DNA of 8,872 bases, from assembly GCA_945897395.1 (NCBI GenBank), contig CAMDFE010000051.1, forward strand, positions 1-8,872. The letters run 5' to 3'. This document shows positions 5,800 through 8,872 of the stretch, piece after piece (position 1 is the stretch's first letter; each line of letters starts with the position of its first letter). This DNA is from Chryseobacterium gleum (GTDB lineage Bacteria > Bacteroidota > Bacteroidia > Flavobacteriales_D > Sanyastnellaceae). A program made the position numbers and the translations under genes. The notes beneath the pieces were generated by a model. That model saw only the letters and a list, made by a program, of their open reading frames with translations, was not told where the DNA came from and ran no database searches.

Positions 5800-7362
5800 T
5801 TGAACGCAGAACTAGTCATTAACGCTTCCTCCAAGGGAGTGGAAATTGCCTTACTTCACGATAAACTCCTAGTTGAGTTGCATCGTGAGGTTACTAATAC
5901 GCAGTTTGCTGTGGGCGACGTATACCTTGGAAGAGTGCGGAAAATGGTTCCCCACCTTAACGCTGCCTTTGTAGATGTTGGCTACGAGAAGGATGCGTTT
6001 TTGCATTTTCTCGACCTTGGTCCACATTATCCTACAATGAACAGATACCTGCGCCCCATTCTTGGTGGCGAACGTGCTTCTGGTGAATTATCTGGTCTCC
6101 AAAAAGAACCTGAGTTGAAGAAAGATGGGGTGATTAAAGACGCCATTGGACAAGGGAATGTAATATTGGTTCAGATTGCGAAGGAGCCCATTTCAGCAAA
6201 AGGTCCTAGACTGACTGCTGAGATTACCCTTGCCGGAAGGTATTTGGTGTTGGTTCCATTTTCGAACAAAGTTTCTCTTTCAAGCAGAATAACAGATGAA
6301 GATGAGCGTGACCGTTTGAAAAAACTCATGCAAAAAATTCGCCCACAAAACATGGGTGTTATTGTGCGAACCCAAGCAGTGGACACGAGTGTTGAAGAAC
6401 TTGATCAGGATTTGACTGACTTGGTTTTACGTTGGGAAGAGTTGGTGAAAAACCTTCCGAATGCCCTTCCTCCGAAACGTATCCTTAGCGAAATCAAGAA
6501 GACCTCTTCGGTTCTTCGCGATTTGTTGAACGACTCGTTCACCGCGATTCACGTGAACGACGAGAAGTTGGGTGCAGAGGTTCTTACCTACATGCACAGC
6601 ATTGCTCCTGATCAGGAAGGCATTGTAAAGGTTCACAAGACCACAGATTTATTCGACACATTCAATATTTATCGTCAGATTAAGGCCGGCTTCGCGAAGC
6701 AGGTGAATCTTAAATCTGGAGCATACCTTATCGTAGAGCACACCGAAGCCATGCACGTTATTGACGTGAACAGTGGAAATCGCAAGAGTGCCTCTGCGAA
6801 AGATCAAGAACAAAACGCCCTTCAAACTAACCTCGAGTGTGCGAAAGAAATTGCACGTCTCTTCCGTTTGCGCGATATGGGTGGAATTATTTGCGTAGAC
6901 TTCATTGATATGCAGCAGAAGGAAAACCAAAAGGCCCTTCACGATGCGTTGAAAGAGTATATGCAAGGCGACAAGGCGAAGCACAACATTCTTGCACCAA
7001 GCCGTTTCGGTGTGGTGGAAATTACACGTGAACGTGTGAAGCCGGTTACCGAAGTTATAACACAAGAAACTTGTCCGAGTTGCAGCGGTACTGGAAAAAT
7101 CGAAGCTGCTTTGTTGTTCGAAGATGAAATTGAAAACAGCATTCGCTTAATTGCAGAGACTACCGGACACAAACACATTGTTGTTGCTATTCATCCAATG
7201 GTTGAAGCCTACCTTACCAAAGGCTGGTGGTTCAATACCATTTTGGCTCGATGGAAAAAACGCTTCCAGATAAAAATTGAATTGCAGTCTTCGAGTAATA
7301 ATGCTCTTTTAGAATACAAGATTTTCGATGCGAACAGCGAAGCGATTACTATTGCTAAGTAA
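5800..7362 (+). CDS. rng: Ribonuclease G (RNase E/G family)
   Basis: Endoribonuclease that cuts AU-rich single-stranded RNA; family members mature the 5' end of 16S rRNA and degrade mRNA. Over 520 residues: an N-terminal RNase H-like part, MNAELVINAS to about 37; an S1 RNA-binding domain starting VGDVYLGRVRKMVPHLNAAF (38-57), carrying an insertion at about 75-118; the 5'-sensor region (about 130-195); and the DNase I-like catalytic centre with Asp322 in HVIDVNSGN and Asp367 in GGIICVDFID. Zn-link cysteines 425 and 428 lie in CPSCSGTG. There is no long C-terminal scaffold, so it is G-like rather than a full RNase E. The start is TTG at 5800; an in-frame TAG three codons upstream and the family N-terminus support it. 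The HD gene follows after 17 bases. Confidence 0.96.
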   Translation: MNAELVINASSKGVEIALLHDKLLVELHREVTNTQFAVGDVYLGRVRKMVPHLNAAFVDVGYEKDAFLHFLDLGPHYPTMNRYLRPILGGERASGELSGLQKEPELKKDGVIKDAIGQGNVILVQIAKEPISAKGPRLTAEITLAGRYLVLVPFSNKVSLSSRITDEDERDRLKKLMQKIRPQNMGVIVRTQAVDTSVEELDQDLTDLVLRWEELVKNLPNALPPKRILSEIKKTSSVLRDLLNDSFTAIHVNDEKLGAEVLTYMHSIAPDQEGIVKVHKTTDLFDTFNIYRQIKAGFAKQVNLKSGAYLIVEHTEAMHVIDVNSGNRKSASAKDQEQNALQTNLECAKEIARLFRLRDMGGIICVDFIDMQQKENQKALHDALKEYMQGDKAKHNILAPSRFGVVEITRERVKPVTEVITQETCPSCSGTGKIEAALLFEDEIENSIRLIAETTGHKHIVVAIHPMVEAYLTKGWWFNTILARWKKRFQIKIELQSSSNNALLEYKIFDANSEAITIAK

Positions 7363-7379
7363 TTCCCTAAATTTGCTTC

Positions 7380-8609
7380 ATGTTAAAACGCAAAATGATC
7401 AATGATCCGGTTTACGGATTTGTGACTATACGCCATGCGTTCGTTCTTGAATTAATTAATCACCGCTATTTCCAAAGACTCAGAAGAATAACCCAATTGG
7501 GTCTTTCGTCGTTGGTGTATCCGGGTGCTGGACATAACCGCTTTCAACATGCTATGGGCGCTATGCATTTGATGCAAAACGCCATTGATGAATTAAGGTT
7601 GAAAGGTCACGCTATTTCGCATGAAGAAGAGGTTGGATTGCTTTGTGCAATTTTGCTTCACGACATAGGGCACGGTCCGTTTAGTCATGCGTTGGAAAGC
7701 TCTATTGTGAACGAAGTTCACCACGAACATATTTCTTCTTTCGCCATGCAGCGCTTGAACCAAGAGTTCAAGGGGCAATTAAATCTTACGCTTGAAATTT
7801 TCAATGGAACGTATCCCCGAAAATTCATGCACCAATTGGTAAGCAGTCAGCTCGACATGGATCGCCTAGATTACTTGGCTCGAGATAGTTTTTTCAGCGG
7901 TGTGGTGGAAGGACAAGTGGGAAGTGAACGTTTGATTAAGATGCTCGATGTGGTGAATGATCAACTTGTTGTTGAAGAGAAAGGAATTTATTCAATCGAG
8001 AAATTCATTGTCGCGCGACGATTCATGTACTGGCAAGTGTATTTGCATAAGACCGTTTTAAGCGCAGAATACATGCTGGTGAATGTCTTGCGTCGCGCGA
8101 AGCAGCTGGCAGACCAAGGTGAGCAGCTATGGGCTTCTCCAGTTTTGCAATACTTCTTGAACAATAAGATATCATTGTCTCATTTTGAAGGAAGCGACGA
8201 AGCGTTCGAGATGTTTATGAAGTTAGACGACATTGACATTCTTGGCGCATTGAAAGTTTGGGCCTCACATTCCGATTTTGTGCTGAGTCAGTTGGCAACA
8301 CGCATTGTCGAGCGCAGACTTTTCAAGATAGAAATTTCAAGAAGTGAAATTCCTGAGACTACCATTCAGCAAGCCATTGAGGGTATTCAAAATGAATATA
8401 ACATTTCTGCAGAGGAAGCACGTTATTTCGTGTTGAATGGAAAAGTAGACAACCGCGCTTACAACAGCATGAACGAGGGCATCTTAGTGAAGATGAAAAA
8501 TGGAGAAATCATTGACGCCGCGAAAGCGAGTGATCACGATAACCTTTCGGCTTTGAGTGCGACGGTTGAGAAGTATTTTTTGGCGAAGATGCTTCGCCAG
8601 GGCAACTAA
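7380..8609 (+). CDS. HD-domain phosphohydrolase (SAMHD1/dGTPase-like)
   Basis: Metal-dependent phosphohydrolase of the HD superfamily, in the group that includes dNTP triphosphohydrolases (COG1078 type). In 409 residues the start is NDPVYGFVTIRHAFVLELI, typical of the group. The metal ligands are His57 (RFQHAMGAM), His94-Asp95 (LLHDIGHGPFSH) and Asp161 (QLDMDRLDYLARDS, equivalent to SAMHD1 Asp311). HEHISS (115-120) is also typical. The substrate is not known; dNTP hydrolysis is inferred from the family. It starts 17 bases after RNase G and is probably co-transcribed. The last residues (AKMLRQGN) are encoded by the edge of the hairpin array, and the TAA lies in the loop of its first unit, so the natural C-terminus may have been replaced. 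Confidence 0.92.
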   Translation: MLKRKMINDPVYGFVTIRHAFVLELINHRYFQRLRRITQLGLSSLVYPGAGHNRFQHAMGAMHLMQNAIDELRLKGHAISHEEEVGLLCAILLHDIGHGPFSHALESSIVNEVHHEHISSFAMQRLNQEFKGQLNLTLEIFNGTYPRKFMHQLVSSQLDMDRLDYLARDSFFSGVVEGQVGSERLIKMLDVVNDQLVVEEKGIYSIEKFIVARRFMYWQVYLHKTVLSAEYMLVNVLRRAKQLADQGEQLWASPVLQYFLNNKISLSHFEGSDEAFEMFMKLDDIDILGALKVWASHSDFVLSQLATRIVERRLFKIEISRSEIPETTIQQAIEGIQNEYNISAEEARYFVLNGKVDNRAYNSMNEGILVKMKNGEIIDAAKASDHDNLSALSATVEKYFLAKMLRQGN

Positions 8610-8708
8610 CGTTGCGAGGGCGGTTGCTCCGCGAGGGTCTACGACGAGGGCAACTAGCGTTGCGAGGGCGAATGCTTCGCGAGGGTTTCACGAGGGTCCT
8701 TCGGACGA
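8582..8708. repeat. Array of small stem-loops separated by invariant GAGG
   Basis: Seven consecutive short inverted repeats follow one another, with exactly GAGG between each pair: GCAAC-taac-GTTGC (8602-8615), GCGG-ttgct-CCGC (8620-8632), GTC-tac-GAC (8637-8645), GCAAC-tagc-GTTGC (8650-8663), GCGAA-tgc-TTCGC (8668-8680), a weak GT-ttc-AC (8685-8691) and GTCC-ttc-GGAC (8696-8706). A longer related hairpin, GGCGAAG-atg-CTTCGCC (8582-8598), precedes them, separated by AGG. Units 1-3 and 4-6 also form an imperfect tandem repeat of 48 and 46 bases. The block is far richer in GC than its flanks. It contains the end of the HD gene. No known repeat family is recognised. Confidence 0.85.
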
Positions 8709-8742
8709 ATTGAAGAAATTTACGTCAATTGAAAGGCTTGAT

Positions 8743-8774
8743 TTTGTTAAGACGAAGAGTATAATTTACTTTTT
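8743..8774 (+). promoter_or_regulatory. Promoter candidate for the gene at the right edge
   Basis: TTTG (8743-8746), a 20-base spacer and TACTTTTT (8767-8774) match the Bacteroidota promoter pattern except for the last base of the -7 box. It lies in AT-rich DNA after the hairpin array and would give a leader of about 45 bases. It is weaker than the hup promoter. Confidence 0.3.
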
Positions 8775-8804
8775 CTTGGAATAAACAAAACTTGCTTTTA
8801 TCTA

Positions 8805-8821
8805 GAAATTCATTGAATTTC
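8805..8821 (+). promoter_or_regulatory. Inverted repeat, possible operator, before the right-edge gene
   Basis: GAAATTC (8805-8811) and GAATTTC (8815-8821) are exact reverse complements around ATT. The site ends 5 bases before the ATG at 8827. It could be an autoregulatory operator, as is common in toxin-antitoxin operons, or a hairpin masking the start. The AT-rich arms make chance possible. Confidence 0.4.
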
Positions 8822-8826
8822 GTATC

Positions 8827-8872
8827 ATGAATACAAATGAAATTCGTTGGAAGCAGCGTTTCGAGAATTTTA
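8827..8872 (+). CDS. 5' end of a probable HI0074-type nucleotidyltransferase substrate-binding (HEPN) protein (partial)
   Basis: The ATG at 8827 opens a frame that runs off the window after 15 full codons, reading MNTNEIRWKQRFENF. The IRWKQRFENF motif near the N-terminus is typical of the HI0074 family (nucleotidyltransferase substrate-binding proteins, PF08780), helical HEPN-like proteins usually encoded beside a minimal nucleotidyltransferase (MNT) gene. Such pairs act as toxin-antitoxin modules in which the MNT protein modifies the HEPN toxin. Only the first residues are visible, so the call rests on one motif. If it is right, an MNT gene should be adjacent to the right; nothing in the 217 bases to the left encodes one. 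Confidence 0.6.
   Translation, partial: MNTNEIRWKQRFENF

Noticed and set aside
8509..8691. Leftward Ser/Pro/Arg-rich frame over the same array
   Set aside because: A by-product of the same GC-rich repeats read on the other strand; no domain, no promoter, and it overlaps the end of the HD gene.
8582..8708. CRISPR array
   Set aside because: The linker is only 4 bases and the units are unlike palindromes of 7-14 bases; there are no constant long repeats, regular spacers or cas genes.
8557..8784. Arg/Ala-rich rightward frame across the hairpin array, with repeats like RAT-VARA
   Set aside because: The repeats in the protein follow directly from the GAGG-hairpin repeats, it overlaps the HD gene in another frame, and its C-terminal part is unique AT-rich intergenic DNA.

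Overview
The window looks like chromosomal DNA of a Bacteroidota bacterium, most likely in the order Flavobacteriales. The evidence is the conserved block mutY-ssb-gldE-gldD (gldD and gldE are Bacteroidota gliding/secretion genes), an HU protein and RNase G of Bacteroidota type, promoter candidates of the Bacteroidota form (TTTG, about 19 bases, TAnnTTTG), and start codons without convincing Shine-Dalgarno sequences. The genus cannot be told from this sequence. Most of the window is housekeeping DNA; only the right end looks accessory.

Left part (1-1200): a glutamine amidotransferase subunit (PabA/TrpG) is read leftwards, with a possible next gene starting 3 bases after it and running off the window. 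Divergent from it, ridA and an overlapping 52-residue one-helix membrane protein are read rightwards. The small membrane gene meets gldD tail to tail with no gap; the two stop codons form the centre of a 14-base palindrome.

Middle (1201-4659, leftwards): mutY, ssb, gldE and gldD in transcription order. gldE and gldD overlap by 8 bases. ssb has its own promoter candidate. GldD here lacks the lipoprotein cysteine usual for this family, and SSB lacks the usual Asp/Pro/Phe tail. The mutY reading frame can be extended upstream, but the family start is the ATG at 4659.

Right part (4660-8609, rightwards): from a strong promoter candidate divergent to mutY come HU, a membrane-anchored TPR protein (8-base overlap), a 31-residue very basic COX24/AURKAIP1-type ribosomal protein, RNase G (TTG start, behind a hairpin leader) and an HD-domain phosphohydrolase. 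The group joins nucleoid structure, ribosome parts and RNA processing.

Right end (8582-8872): the most unusual element is a GC-rich array of seven small stem-loops, each separated from the next by an invariant GAGG, with stem sequences that differ between units yet keep pairing. An eighth, related hairpin lies inside the 3' end of the HD gene, and the HD stop codon falls in the loop of the first unit, so the array seems to have grown into that gene. After it comes an AT-rich stretch with a promoter candidate, a 7+7 inverted repeat and the first 15 codons of what looks like an HI0074-type (HEPN/MNT) nucleotidyltransferase-associated protein, probably one half of a toxin-antitoxin pair.
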